Made by a program: the position numbers and the translations under genes. From Achromobacter sp. Marseille-Q4962 (lineage in GTDB: Bacteria > Pseudomonadota > Gammaproteobacteria > Burkholderiales > Burkholderiaceae_B), in contig NZ_CALSFU010000031.1 in the NCBI RefSeq assembly GCF_943737005.1, positions 1 through 37,728 on the forward strand: a stretch of 37,728 nucleotides of DNA. Direction: 5' to 3'. Positions 14,690-22,702 of the stretch are shown here, one piece after another (position 1 is the first letter of the stretch; each line of letters opens with the position of its first letter). Under the pieces are notes generated by a model. The model worked only from the letters and a program-made list of their open reading frames with translations, did no database searches and was not told the DNA's origin.

Positions 14690-16207
14690 ATGACGCTGTT
14701 CACCACCGACTACCTGGAGTACTACCTGACGCTGGTGTCCTGGGTGGTCCACAACGGCATCTGGTCGGTGCTGGTCGCCAGCGGCATGTTCGCCGTCCCG
14801 TTCCTGGCGATCATCATCCAGGAATGGCTGAAGGCCCGCGCGGAAGGCGCGGACGAGGGCAACAAGGGGGTGCTGTCCTCGGCTCGCATCGAGAACCGCG
14901 TCTTCGTCGCCATCGTGGTGATCATGTTCGCGGGCATCCCCTTCATCGACGTCGATTTCAACACCATCAAGTACGACCGTTCGCGTTCGACCCAATGCCA
15001 AGTAAATGTGCCAGAGCCGACCGATACGGGCTGGTCGCAATCGTTCAGCACGATCAACAACCAGTCGGCCAAGGTGCCGGTGTGGTGGTTCGCCATGCAC
15101 GCGATCTCGCGCGCGATCACCGGCGCCTCGGTCGCGGCCATTCCCTGCGGCACCGACCTGCGGCAGATCCGCATGGACATCGACGCGACCCGCATCGACG
15201 ACCCGGTACTGGCCCAGGAGATCAGCGACTTCACCCGAGACTGCTACGGCCCCGCCCGCGCCAAGCTGTTCATGACCCGGCCCAGCCTGAGCGAGGAGCA
15301 GATGCACGACGTCACCTGGATCGGTTCCAGCTACTTCGTCGGCACCGCAGGCTTCTACGACAGCTACCGCTCCAGGACACCGCGCGATGCCTGGCCGTTC
15401 GACGCCACGCGCGACGCCGGCCTGGCCCAGGTGCCCGGCGGGGGCGGCTACCCGACCTGCCGGCAGTGGTGGGCCGACGGCAGCCAGGGCCTGCGGGCAC
15501 GACTGCTGGCCCAGGTCGATCCCAGCCTGCTGACACGACTGGCCGGCTGGGCGGGCTTCCTGAGCCAGGCCGAGGTCAACGACTCGGTGATCCGCGCCGT
15601 CGCGAGCCCTCGGCAACAGAAGCTCAACCGGGGGGCGGTCTACACGGACTACGGTGGCCAGATCGACATGACGCTGCCCAACATCGTCACCCGCGCCGCC
15701 AGCGACGTGGGGCTGACCGTCGGATCACTGGGCTATTTCCCGGCGATGGACGTGGTGCGGCAGGCGCTGCCGATGGTGCTGTCCCTGCTCAAGATGGCGC
15801 TGGTCATCTGCATCCCGCTGGCGCTGCTGATCGGCACCTATGACCTCAAGACCGTGGTCACGGTGAGCGTGGTGCAGTTCGCGCTGTTCTTCACCGAATT
15901 CTGGTTCCAGCTCGCCCGCTGGATCGACTCGACGATCCTCGATGCGCTCTACGGCTGGGGGTGGGGCTGGAACCGGCCGCACACGAACTTCGATCCGCTG
16001 GTGGGCCTCAACAACACCTTCGGAGACATGCTGCTGAACTTCGTGATGGCGACGATGTTCCTAGTGCTCCCGGCATTCTGGATTGGCGCATTGACTTGGG
16101 CTGGGATTCGGGCCGGAACTGTCGCAAATGCTTTCTCGGCAGGCACCAAAGACGCGGGCAACGCGGGCGGCAAGGGGCCAGGCGTCATGTCGAGGAAGCT
16201 GAAATGA
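14690..16207 (+). CDS. TraG N-terminal-domain conjugal transfer protein (mating-pair stabilisation)
   Basis: The 505-residue inner-membrane protein begins with TDYLEYYLTLVSWVVHNGIW and has hydrophobic segments around residues 20-42, 75-90, 345-400 and 440-480. Between them lies a large extracytoplasmic domain with cysteines. This is the TraG_N family of F-like and ICE T4SSs, needed for mating-pair stabilisation and assembly; it is not the VirD4 coupling ATPase. It ends the plus-strand tra operon that starts at 11539. Length and membrane pattern are normal for the clc-like family. Confidence 0.87.
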   Translation: MTLFTTDYLEYYLTLVSWVVHNGIWSVLVASGMFAVPFLAIIIQEWLKARAEGADEGNKGVLSSARIENRVFVAIVVIMFAGIPFIDVDFNTIKYDRSRSTQCQVNVPEPTDTGWSQSFSTINNQSAKVPVWWFAMHAISRAITGASVAAIPCGTDLRQIRMDIDATRIDDPVLAQEISDFTRDCYGPARAKLFMTRPSLSEEQMHDVTWIGSSYFVGTAGFYDSYRSRTPRDAWPFDATRDAGLAQVPGGGGYPTCRQWWADGSQGLRARLLAQVDPSLLTRLAGWAGFLSQAEVNDSVIRAVASPRQQKLNRGAVYTDYGGQIDMTLPNIVTRAASDVGLTVGSLGYFPAMDVVRQALPMVLSLLKMALVICIPLALLIGTYDLKTVVTVSVVQFALFFTEFWFQLARWIDSTILDALYGWGWGWNRPHTNFDPLVGLNNTFGDMLLNFVMATMFLVLPAFWIGALTWAGIRAGTVANAFSAGTKDAGNAGGKGPGVMSRKLK

Positions 16208-16224
16208 CTCAGCGATGAACGGCT

Positions 16225-16602
16225 TCAATCTTCTTCGCTGTACATCACGTGAGAGGTGTCGTTGTAAAGGTTTGGATCGTAGCCAGGCGTTTGACGTAGT
16301 TCATCCAGACTCGCAGGAAATTGCAGGTCAAAATCGTCGTCGCCCCCCGGCGTCTGCTCCGCCATCCTGGCTGCCACAACGAGAGCGACCAGTATCAGCG
16401 CCACCCAGAATGCGACGTACAGCAACACCCCGAGGACCGCCAGCTTGATCACCCAGATCAGCACCGCTGCACCGCCCGCCGGCAGTGCCTGCGCCACCAG
16501 CCACCGATGCGCCCGACGCTCCGCGCGCAGGCAAACGCCCCATACACCGCCCAGCCAGCGGCCGAGTCGCGCTGCGGTGGTCATGCGTGCGGTGTGCTTC
16601 AT
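16225..16602 (-). CDS. DUF3742-family ICE membrane protein
   Basis: The 125-residue protein has an N-terminal basic region (ARLGRWLGGVWGVCLRAERRAHRWL), a long hydrophobic segment (about residues 40-75) and an acidic tail ending YNDTSHVMYSEED. The pattern is that of DUF3742 proteins, which clc-like ICEs carry in opposite orientation immediately after traG, as here. The function is unknown. A second ATG at residue 7 is an alternative start. The opposite strand makes the TraG and DUF3742 genes convergent with a 17-bp gap. Confidence 0.83.
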   Translation of the reverse strand: MKHTARMTTAARLGRWLGGVWGVCLRAERRAHRWLVAQALPAGGAAVLIWVIKLAVLGVLLYVAFWVALILVALVVAARMAEQTPGGDDDFDLQFPASLDELRQTPGYDPNLYNDTSHVMYSEED

Positions 16603-16658
16603 GGTTGGCTACCTCATGGTCGTTCCACGGTCGTTGGGCTGGGCGGTGCCGTTCTCCT

Positions 16659-17072
16659 TCATGCCTGCCGCGCCGCGAATGCTTCGGCGGTCATGATCAA
16701 GCCGGGAAAGTCCTCTCGCATGGCGAGAATGTCCGCATCGCCTGTGATCAATGCATCCGCCTTGCCGACATGCGCGAGCACCAGGAACACCTGGTCCTTC
16801 TCGTCGCGGCAGGCCGGCAGGTCGGGCCATGGCATCGGCAGTTCCACCACATCGGCGTAGGGCAGGAAGTCCGCCAGCAACTCCTGCTGTTCCGAGGTCG
16901 ACAGCTTGAACTTGGGAAAGGCCAGGACGCGCAGGAGTTCACTGGCCGTCTCCCGGCAGACCAGCGGCTGCAACTGCTGTTGCTGCCAGGCATGGCGTAT
17001 CCAGGCCAGGCGTCCTGCATTGAAGACCAGCGCCGACAGCACGATGTTGGTGTCGAGCACGACCCTGCGCAT
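16659..17072 (-). CDS. PIN-domain toxin (putative TA toxin, PIN_3 type)
   Basis: The 137-residue protein is a PIN-domain ribonuclease. Acidic active-site candidates are Asp7 (VVLDTNIVLSAL), Glu45, Asp90/Asp93 (CRDEKDQVFL) and Asp112 (ALITGDADIL). PIN toxins cleave RNA and are held inactive by the partner. The ATG at 17072 overlaps the antitoxin stop (ATGA), which fixes this start over upstream in-frame codons. Antitoxin then toxin in one operon on the minus strand is the VapBC-like order. Its place between the tra block and traI suggests a stabilising module for the ICE. Confidence 0.88.
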   Translation of the reverse strand: MRRVVLDTNIVLSALVFNAGRLAWIRHAWQQQQLQPLVCRETASELLRVLAFPKFKLSTSEQQELLADFLPYADVVELPMPWPDLPACRDEKDQVFLVLAHVGKADALITGDADILAMREDFPGLIMTAEAFAARQA

Positions 17073-17290
17073 CAGCGCCGCGCCCAGGCCACGGCATCCT
17101 CGACGTCCTGCTCGGTGATCCCGAGTTGCTCCAGCTTCTCGCGCACGGCCTGGGCCTTCTGGACCCGCACGGGGGTCAGGACGATCCGACCGCCTTCGAC
17201 GGTCACGTCGAAGTACTCCGCCGCATCCACGCCGGACACGGCCGCCTTGGGCAGCGTGATCTGGTTTTTCGAAGTGAGCTTGGCAAGCAT
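17072..17290 (-). CDS. AbrB/SpoVT-type antitoxin
   Basis: The 72-residue protein has the swapped-hairpin AbrB/MazE fold signature (AKLTSKNQITLPKAAV, then EYFDVTVEGGRIVLTPV). A helical tail (QAVREKLEQLGITEQDVEDAVAWARR) should wrap around the PIN toxin. It is translationally coupled to the toxin by a 4-bp overlap. Just upstream lie a GTAAG/CTTAC inverted repeat and a CTTACTTC tandem repeat that could be its autoregulatory operator. Confidence 0.87.
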   Translation of the reverse strand: MLAKLTSKNQITLPKAAVSGVDAAEYFDVTVEGGRIVLTPVRVQKAQAVREKLEQLGITEQDVEDAVAWARR

Positions 17291-17301
17291 GGGAAGCCTC
17301 C

Positions 17302-17335
17302 GTAAGTTTCAAAGGAAATCTTACTTCCTTACTTC
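17302..17335 (-). promoter_or_regulatory. Candidate operator of the toxin-antitoxin pair
   Basis: GTAAG at 17302-17306 pairs with CTTAC at 17320-17324 as an inverted repeat. CTTACTTC is then repeated in tandem at 17320-17327 and 17328-17335. The block starts 12 bp upstream of the antitoxin start, where AbrB-like antitoxins usually bind to repress their own operon. Confidence 0.45.
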
Positions 17336-17499
17336 ATTCCCGACAAGCATGCCTTCGGGCGCATGGATTTCAGGACCTGCCGTGCTTTCAGCGCCGGTTG
17401 AAGCGGCCTGATCCGGTGAAAACACAGCGCCTGTTCCGATCCCCGATCCTGGAGCGCATGGGCTCCGCATTGATTGCGGCACACGAAGCCAACTGCCCC

Positions 17500-17600
17500 T
17501 ATACCAAAGGGCTTGTCGAAGGCCAAAGGGCTGGGGAAGGGGCAAGGGAATGGCCTCAAGGGGAAAGGCCCCTACCCGAAAGGCCAAAAGGCTCCTCCGG
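17500..17600. other. Purine-rich repeat tract upstream of traI, candidate origin of transfer
   Basis: The tract contains several copies of GGCCAAA/AGGGCT-like words (for example AAGGCCAAAGGGCT near 17519 and AAAGGCCAAAAGGCT near 17579). It also has a small hairpin GGGG-AAAGG-CCCC near 17560-17572. It is noncoding, lies between the toxin-antitoxin promoter and traI, and has strong purine strand bias. In clc-like ICEs transfer origins have been placed near the relaxase gene, so oriT is possible. No nick site can be assigned by eye. Confidence 0.3.
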
Positions 17601-17624
17601 CCAGCCCATCACCAGGATGTCGCC

Positions 17625-19421
17625 ATGCTTTCGCTGTTCCAGCGCAAACGGGTGCCGCTGGCCAACGCCGCGGCACCGCCTCCCGTCGAGCCTGCCAAAG
17701 GGTTGACCCGGCCGCAGTCGGCCACATCGCTGCTGGCGGAGCCGCGCCGGCAGCGATTGCTGGAACACATCTGGCAGCGCACCTCGCTGTCGCGTCGGCA
17801 GTTCCGCTCGCTGTACCTGGCGCCACTGGAGCGCTACGCCGAGCTGGTCCAGCAGTTCCCGGCCTCGGAGGCGCATCACCATGCCTGGCCGGGCGGCATG
17901 CTGGACCACGGCCTGGAGATCGTGGCCTACGCGCTCAAACTGAGGCAGTCCCACTTGCTTCCGGCCGGCGCCTCGCCCGAGGCCCAGGCCGCGCAAGCCG
18001 AGGCCTGGACCGCCGGTACCGCCTACGCCGCGCTGCTGCACGACATTGGCAAGATCGCGGTCGACCTGCACGTCGAGCAGGCCGATGGCCTGGTCTGGCA
18101 CCCCTGGCACGGGCCGCTGCGGCAGCCGTACCGCTTTCGTTACCGGACGGATCGCGAGTACCGGCTGCATGGCGCCGCCACTGGGCTGCTGTACACCCGT
18201 GTGCTCGATGCCGGCATCCTCGACTGGCTGAGCGACTACCACGATCTATGGTCGGCGCTGCTCTACGTCCTGGCGGGCCAGTACGAGCATGCCGGCACGC
18301 TGGGCGAGCTGGTCGTCAAGGCCGACCAGGCATCGGTGGCCCTGGCGCTCGGCGGTGATCCGGCCAGGGCCATGGCGGCGCCGAAGCATGCGCTGCAGCG
18401 CAAGCTGCTGGATGGCCTGCGCTACCTGCTGCGCGAGGAGTTCAAGCTGAACCAGCCCGGCGGCCCGTCGGATGGATGGCTGACCCAGGACGCACTCTGG
18501 CTCGTCAGCAAGACGGTCAGCGACAAACTGCGCGCGCATCTCCTGTCGCAGGGCATCGAAGGCATCCCATCGAACAACACCGCCGTCTTCTCGGTGCTCC
18601 AGGACCATGGCATCGTGCAGCCCGCCCCGGATGGGAAGGCGATCTGGCGGGCGACCGTCACGAGCGGCACCGGCTGGTCGCACAGCTTTACCTTCCTGCG
18701 CCTGTCGCCGGCCTTGATCTGGGCGTCGGGCGAGCGTCCCGCACCGTTCGCCGGCACGGTCACGACGGAAGAGCCCCTCCCTGGCGATGAGGCAGCGCCG
18801 GCCTCCGCCGGCATCCCGGCCACCTCACCGCCCCCTGGGGTGGCGGATTCCCCGGCCGGGCTCGCGGACCCGGTCTCCGATCTGCTGTCGATGCTCGATG
18901 CATCCGGCGCAGCCACCGCCGGTGCATCGTCCGCCGGCGCGGAACCGCCGTCACCATCCGCCGGAGCAACTGTGACAGTGACCCATTCGGCGCTGACCGG
19001 TCCTGCCACGATGCCGGCTCCCGCGAAGGCCACGCCGTCCGGGGAAGCCTTCATCGCCTGGCTCAGGCAAGGCATCGAGTCGCGCAAGCTCATCATCAAC
19101 GATGCGAAGGCACTGGTGCATACCGTCGATGGCACGGCGTACCTGGTCAGCCCCGGCGTCTTCCAGCGCTACGTGCAGGAACATCCGGAGATCCAGGCGC
19201 TGGCCCGACAGGACGATCTGCACGACTGGCAATGGGTGCAGAAGCGCTTCGAGAAGCTGGGGCTGCACCGCAAACAGGACAGCGGCCTGAACATCTGGAC
19301 CTGCGATGTCACAGGACCGCGCAAGTCGCGGCGGTTGCACGGCTATCTGTTGGCGGCGCCTTCGGCATTGTTCGCGGAAGTCCCGCCGGACAACCCCTAC
19401 CTGTCCCTGGCGCGCGGCTAG
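17625..19421 (+). CDS. traI: TraI relaxase, MobH family (TraI_2 / TraI_2_C)
   Basis: The 598-residue protein has the MobH relaxase layout. The N-terminal TraI_2 domain carries the histidine cluster SEAHHHAWPGGMLDHGLEI (residues 81-99) and an HD motif LLHDIGKIAVDLHV (His139-Asp140). A proline/alanine-rich linker (about 370-470) follows, then the winged C-terminal TraI_2_C domain (GEAFIAWLRQGIESRKLIIND to the end). MobH proteins nick oriT and lead the DNA strand in SXT-like and clc-like ICEs. The ATG at 17625 has AGGA upstream and begins MLSLFQRKR as in relatives. The gene is intact although the T4SS motor genes are missing from the window. Confidence 0.9.
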   Translation: MLSLFQRKRVPLANAAAPPPVEPAKGLTRPQSATSLLAEPRRQRLLEHIWQRTSLSRRQFRSLYLAPLERYAELVQQFPASEAHHHAWPGGMLDHGLEIVAYALKLRQSHLLPAGASPEAQAAQAEAWTAGTAYAALLHDIGKIAVDLHVEQADGLVWHPWHGPLRQPYRFRYRTDREYRLHGAATGLLYTRVLDAGILDWLSDYHDLWSALLYVLAGQYEHAGTLGELVVKADQASVALALGGDPARAMAAPKHALQRKLLDGLRYLLREEFKLNQPGGPSDGWLTQDALWLVSKTVSDKLRAHLLSQGIEGIPSNNTAVFSVLQDHGIVQPAPDGKAIWRATVTSGTGWSHSFTFLRLSPALIWASGERPAPFAGTVTTEEPLPGDEAAPASAGIPATSPPPGVADSPAGLADPVSDLLSMLDASGAATAGASSAGAEPPSPSAGATVTVTHSALTGPATMPAPAKATPSGEAFIAWLRQGIESRKLIINDAKALVHTVDGTAYLVSPGVFQRYVQEHPEIQALARQDDLHDWQWVQKRFEKLGLHRKQDSGLNIWTCDVTGPRKSRRLHGYLLAAPSALFAEVPPDNPYLSLARG

Positions 19422-19486
19422 GAGTCTCCTCGCCACACACGGGCAGCGCACCTGCCGACCCTATGTCTTGCATCGTCGATACCCCC

Positions 19487-20161
19487 TCATGCTCGATGGG
19501 CGACCCAACCCTTGAAGGTGAACGCGCAATAGAAAAGGTCGATGTCCGTGAATCCAGCCTCGCGGAGCAGATCGACATCCTGCACGGGCGAAAGCACGGG
19601 CAGCCGTTCCTTGATCGCCGCGATGCTGCCTTCGGCTTGACGCACGGGTACGCCGGAAATAGCCGCGAACACCGCATTGCGCGAGAGCCATCTGTCCCGA
19701 CCGGGATCTTCGCCGGGAAAGCTGTGATGCGCGACGACAAGGGGCGCACCGGGCTTGAGTCGCAGGTGCATCTGCTGCAGCGTCTTCAGGCGCTCGGCTG
19801 GCGGCAGGAAATGCAATGTCAGCAGGCAGGTCGCGCCATCGAAGGGCCCCTTGGGGGCGCTGTCGATATAGCCCTCGTGCAAGCGCACGTGAGGCGCCAT
19901 CGGGCCCAGGATCGTGCGGGCGAGTTCGAGCATCTCTGCGGAAGGATCGACGCCGTCGAACTGCCAGCCGGGCTGCATTTCAGCGAGGGCCTTCAGTTCC
20001 AGCCCGCCGCCGGCGCCGAGCACCAGGATGCGCGCGTCGGCCGGCGCGCATTCAGCCAGCAGCACGCCCGCCATCCGGTGCAGGTCGCTCAGGCCCGGCA
20101 CGATCCTCGCGGTTCTTTCCACATAGCCCGATACAGCCGTCGGGTCGGGGAACGACGTCAT
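19487..20161 (-). CDS. Class I SAM-dependent methyltransferase
   Basis: The 224-residue protein has the Rossmann methyltransferase motif ILVLGAGGGLELKAL (residues 45-59), an acidic SAM ribose contact in FDGVDPSAEML, and LLTLHFLPPAERLKTL after motif II. It starts at the ATG at 20161, overlapping the flavoprotein stop by 4 bp, so it is the third gene of the Rrf2-flavoprotein-methyltransferase operon. The acceptor substrate cannot be read. It may methylate a small electrophile or metalloid-type compound, but that is only suggested by the redox partner. It is convergent with traI. Confidence 0.87.
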   Translation of the reverse strand: MTSFPDPTAVSGYVERTARIVPGLSDLHRMAGVLLAECAPADARILVLGAGGGLELKALAEMQPGWQFDGVDPSAEMLELARTILGPMAPHVRLHEGYIDSAPKGPFDGATCLLTLHFLPPAERLKTLQQMHLRLKPGAPLVVAHHSFPGEDPGRDRWLSRNAVFAAISGVPVRQAEGSIAAIKERLPVLSPVQDVDLLREAGFTDIDLFYCAFTFKGWVAHRA

Positions 20162-21081
20162 CGAGCGCGGCCTTCCGCTTGCGCTGGCTCGATCGTCTCG
20201 GGCCAAATCAGTGATCGGTGAATGTGGAATCCCGTCATGGCCCCGTTGCCCACGGCCAGCGACACCGAATGAGGAAACCGTGCCACGTCGCCGCAGGCAA
20301 AGACCCCAGGCACCGAGGTCTTGCTCTCGGCATCCGTGCGGATCTGGATTCCCATGGGCGTTTCTTCCAGTGAACAACCGATTGTCTCGGCCAAAGGGCT
20401 GGAGGGGGCGGTTCGCGTTACAACAAACAGGCCCGCAAAGCTCAGTCGCCTCCCATCCACCATCGTCACGTCGGCATGTCCCTCGATCCTGTCGATGCGG
20501 GCCTCGTCGATGACCACGCCTCGGCGTTCCAAAGTGGACCTGATTTCCTCGTTGAGTTCCAATGCACCGTTGACGAGCAAGGTGACATCCCCCCAATCCG
20601 TCAGCAGCTCAGCCTGATGGATGGACATCGGGCTGGCACCGACGATGCCGATGCGTCCCTGTCCAAGTTCATAGCCATGGCAGTACGGGCAGTGAAAAAC
20701 CGTCTTCCCCCAGCGTTGCGCGAGTCCGTCGATGGCTGGAAGCTGGTCGGTCACCCCCGTCGCCAATAGAATGCGTCGCCCCAGGTGCGACTCGCCATCG
20801 GCCGTCGTGACGGTGAATTCGTCCGCCTGCCCGGCGACCGCTTCCACCCGACCTTCAAGCCAGGTCAGCGTTGGATAGGCCTCGAGCTGGCGGCGTGCGT
20901 TTGCAGCGATTTCACCTGGCGGCACACCATCCTGGCCGAGAAATCCGTGTGAATGGCTGGCGAAGCGGTTGCGCCGCTGGCCCGCATCGATCACCAGCAC
21001 TGACCTGCGTGCGCGCACCAGTTGCAGGGTCGCGGCCATGCCTGAGTAGCTTCCGCCGACGACGATCACATCGTGATTCAT
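20158..21081 (-). CDS. Thioredoxin-reductase-like FAD/NAD(P)H flavoprotein
   Basis: The 307-residue protein has an FAD-binding GGSYSG motif near the N-terminus (9-14), a redox-active CPYC at 131-134, an NAD(P)H-binding GIVGAS motif near 145, and the second FAD motif PGVFACGDVAR near the C-terminus. This is the low-molecular-weight thioredoxin reductase fold. CPYC in place of CATC points to the thioredoxin-reductase-like subgroup that often lacks a known thioredoxin partner. It is coupled by 4-bp overlaps to an Rrf2 regulator before it and a methyltransferase after it, so it is ICE cargo in a single operon. Confidence 0.9.
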   Translation of the reverse strand: MNHDVIVVGGSYSGMAATLQLVRARRSVLVIDAGQRRNRFASHSHGFLGQDGVPPGEIAANARRQLEAYPTLTWLEGRVEAVAGQADEFTVTTADGESHLGRRILLATGVTDQLPAIDGLAQRWGKTVFHCPYCHGYELGQGRIGIVGASPMSIHQAELLTDWGDVTLLVNGALELNEEIRSTLERRGVVIDEARIDRIEGHADVTMVDGRRLSFAGLFVVTRTAPSSPLAETIGCSLEETPMGIQIRTDAESKTSVPGVFACGDVARFPHSVSLAVGNGAMTGFHIHRSLIWPETIEPAQAEGRAR

Positions 21082-21527
21082 GATTGATTCCTTGAGTGTC
21101 GTAAGGCCGCATGCCGGCGTGCGAAGTCAGAGGCCAGATCGGCAAGGGTGATTTCCGAAAACCGCGTGAGCAGCAGCGCCTCGGCTTCGGCAAACGTGCC
21201 TTCGAGTGCCGCATTGACCGTCTGCTCGACCAGACACTCCGGTGTCTCGTTGCGGTTGCCGATGGCAAACGTCGCCGGCTCTCCCAGGGCTTCGTGCAAC
21301 TGACGCAGGGTGACGCTGCCAAGGTCGGCGTGGATACGCCATCCTCCTGCGTGGCCTCGTTCGGAGGTGACGATTCCCGCTTGCCGCAGGTATCCCATCG
21401 TGCGTCGAACGACGACCGGGTTGGTTCCCAGGCACAGCGCCAAGGTTTCCGAGGTAACGGGTCCATCCTGCTCGGCCATGTGCAGCAGCGCATGCAGGAC
21501 AGACGAGAGGCGGCTGTCTCTTTTCAT
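21078..21527 (-). CDS. Rrf2-family transcriptional regulator
   Basis: The 149-residue protein has an N-terminal winged helix (SSVLHALLHMAEQDGPVTSETLALCLGTNPVVVRRTMGYLRQAGIV), the Rrf2 wing GHAGGWRI and a dimerisation helix. Only Cys32 and Cys98 are present, so the three-cysteine Fe-S cluster site of IscR/NsrR is lacking. This fits the YwnA-like branch that may sense thiol-reactive compounds directly. I chose the ATG at 21527; the longer frame to 21626 adds residues unlike the family. It is first in an operon with a thioredoxin-reductase-like protein and a methyltransferase and probably autoregulates it. Confidence 0.88.
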   Translation of the reverse strand: MKRDSRLSSVLHALLHMAEQDGPVTSETLALCLGTNPVVVRRTMGYLRQAGIVTSERGHAGGWRIHADLGSVTLRQLHEALGEPATFAIGNRNETPECLVEQTVNAALEGTFAEAEALLLTRFSEITLADLASDFARRHAALRHSRNQS

Positions 21528-21647
21528 GAAACAAATGATGTTACGAAAAAGGCCGCGTGTCAAATGCGAGGTGGCAATGAACACCTGGCAAGTCACAGCC
21601 TTGACGTACAAGAACGTTGTTGACACCTCACCGCCATGACGGCATGG

Positions 21648-21947
21648 CTATTCGGTGCCGCTCTCTTCCTCGGACAGTTGCGCCTCGGTCGCGGCCATCA
21701 GCGTCGCGGCCGAGCACCCCAGCCCCTTCGCGATCCGCAGGATCAACACCAGCGTGGGCATGTGCTCGCCGCGCTCGATCTTGCCCATGTGCGACCGGGC
21801 GATGCCCGCCTGTTCCGCGAGCACCTCCTGCGCCAGCCCCTGCGCGGACCGGGCCTCGCGCACGGCAACGCCGAAAGCGCGCGCTGGCTCGCTTTCATAG
21901 GTTCTTGTCCCTGCGGGTCTCCCGCGTTGCACCGATCGCTTCTGCAT
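21648..21947 (-). CDS. XRE-family helix-turn-helix regulator
   Basis: The 99-residue protein has one Cro/CI-type helix-turn-helix (FGVAVREARSAQGLAQEVLAEQAG, then IARSHMGKIERGEHMPTLVLILRIAKGLG) with a short acidic tail. The start at 21947 is inside a perfect 8-bp-arm inverted repeat, which suggests autoregulation or a translational hairpin. It lies between the cargo operon and the integrase, where ICE regulators are often found. It is divergent from the HTH-less LysR gene. Target genes cannot be inferred beyond its own promoter. Confidence 0.87.
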   Translation of the reverse strand: MQKRSVQRGRPAGTRTYESEPARAFGVAVREARSAQGLAQEVLAEQAGIARSHMGKIERGEHMPTLVLILRIAKGLGCSAATLMAATEAQLSEEESGTE

Positions 21948-21958
21948 CAACAGAAGCG
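21937..21958 (-). promoter_or_regulatory. Inverted repeat over the start codon of the XRE gene
   Basis: CGCTTCTG (21937-21944) and CAGAAGCG (21951-21958) are exact reverse complements separated by CATCAA, which contains the start codon on the minus strand. It could be an operator for the XRE dimer or a hairpin hiding the start codon in the mRNA. Confidence 0.5.
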
Positions 21959-22051
21959 TCACGCGCAAAGCGAATCTAAACCACGTTAAACTTATCTCAT
22001 CGACCGGTCGCGCCCGGTTTTTCCCAGTGTCGGCGTTGTGCAGGTGACACG

Positions 22052-22675
22052 ATGATCGCTCCCGATCCCTTGAACATTGCCCTGTCGGACTGCCTGGCCT
22101 ATCCCCGGTTGTCGGTGCCGATGGCGGAACATCGCCGGCGCCATCCGGACCACCCCATTCGCCTTCATGAAGAACGCCTGGTGGATCTGCATCGAGGACT
22201 GCTCGCGGGGGCCTTCGAGGCAGGCCTCTGCCAGTCGCCCGCAGCACCGGAAGGCATCGATGTGCGCCCCGTCTGGCGCGACACGCTGGCATTGGCCGTG
22301 TCGGCCCATCACCCCTTGCTGGCCTTCGCGTCAGTGTCCCTGGAGCAGGCGGCCGACCACCCTTGGATCGCCCTGGATGGCCGCGACTGTGTCGGCTACT
22401 GCGAGCAGATCGACTCATTGCTGACGGCGGCCGGCGTCGTCCCCTCGGCCGTCACGACGGCCACATCGTTCGGGTTGATGATGACCTTGGTGGCCGCCGG
22501 CTACGGCGTCTGCCTCGCACCCGTCGCCCGCATCGAGGGCCATCGTCCCCTGGGCGTTTTCCAGCGTCCGTTGCAAGAGGGAGCGCTGACGCTCACCACG
22601 TACTTCCTGAGCCGTCGAAATACGGACAGCACCCGCCTGGAGCCGTTCTTCCAAGCGCTCCAGGCAAACGCCTGA
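22052..22675 (+). CDS. LysR-type effector-binding domain protein without HTH
   Basis: The 207-residue protein matches only the C-terminal substrate-binding domain of LysR regulators (RLHEERLVDLHRGLLAGAFEAG, then WIALDGRDCVGYC and LVAAGYGVCLAPVARIEG). The DNA-binding N-terminal 60-90 residues are absent; upstream in-frame sequence does not restore them. AGGTGA lies four bases before the ATG, so it may be translated. It could be a truncated pseudogene left by ICE rearrangement, or a DNA-binding-free protein that sequesters a ligand or forms heterodimers. It sits beside the integrase gene, convergent with it. Confidence 0.75.
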   Translation: MIAPDPLNIALSDCLAYPRLSVPMAEHRRRHPDHPIRLHEERLVDLHRGLLAGAFEAGLCQSPAAPEGIDVRPVWRDTLALAVSAHHPLLAFASVSLEQAADHPWIALDGRDCVGYCEQIDSLLTAAGVVPSAVTTATSFGLMMTLVAAGYGVCLAPVARIEGHRPLGVFQRPLQEGALTLTTYFLSRRNTDSTRLEPFFQALQANA

Positions 22676-22702
22676 CCGAACTTCGACGCGACCCTGGCTT
22701 CA

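Noticed and set aside
21522..21531. TTTCATGAAA palindrome over the Rrf2 start codon
   Set aside because: It is only 10 bp and AT-rich and could easily occur by chance around an ATG; no second symmetric feature supports it.
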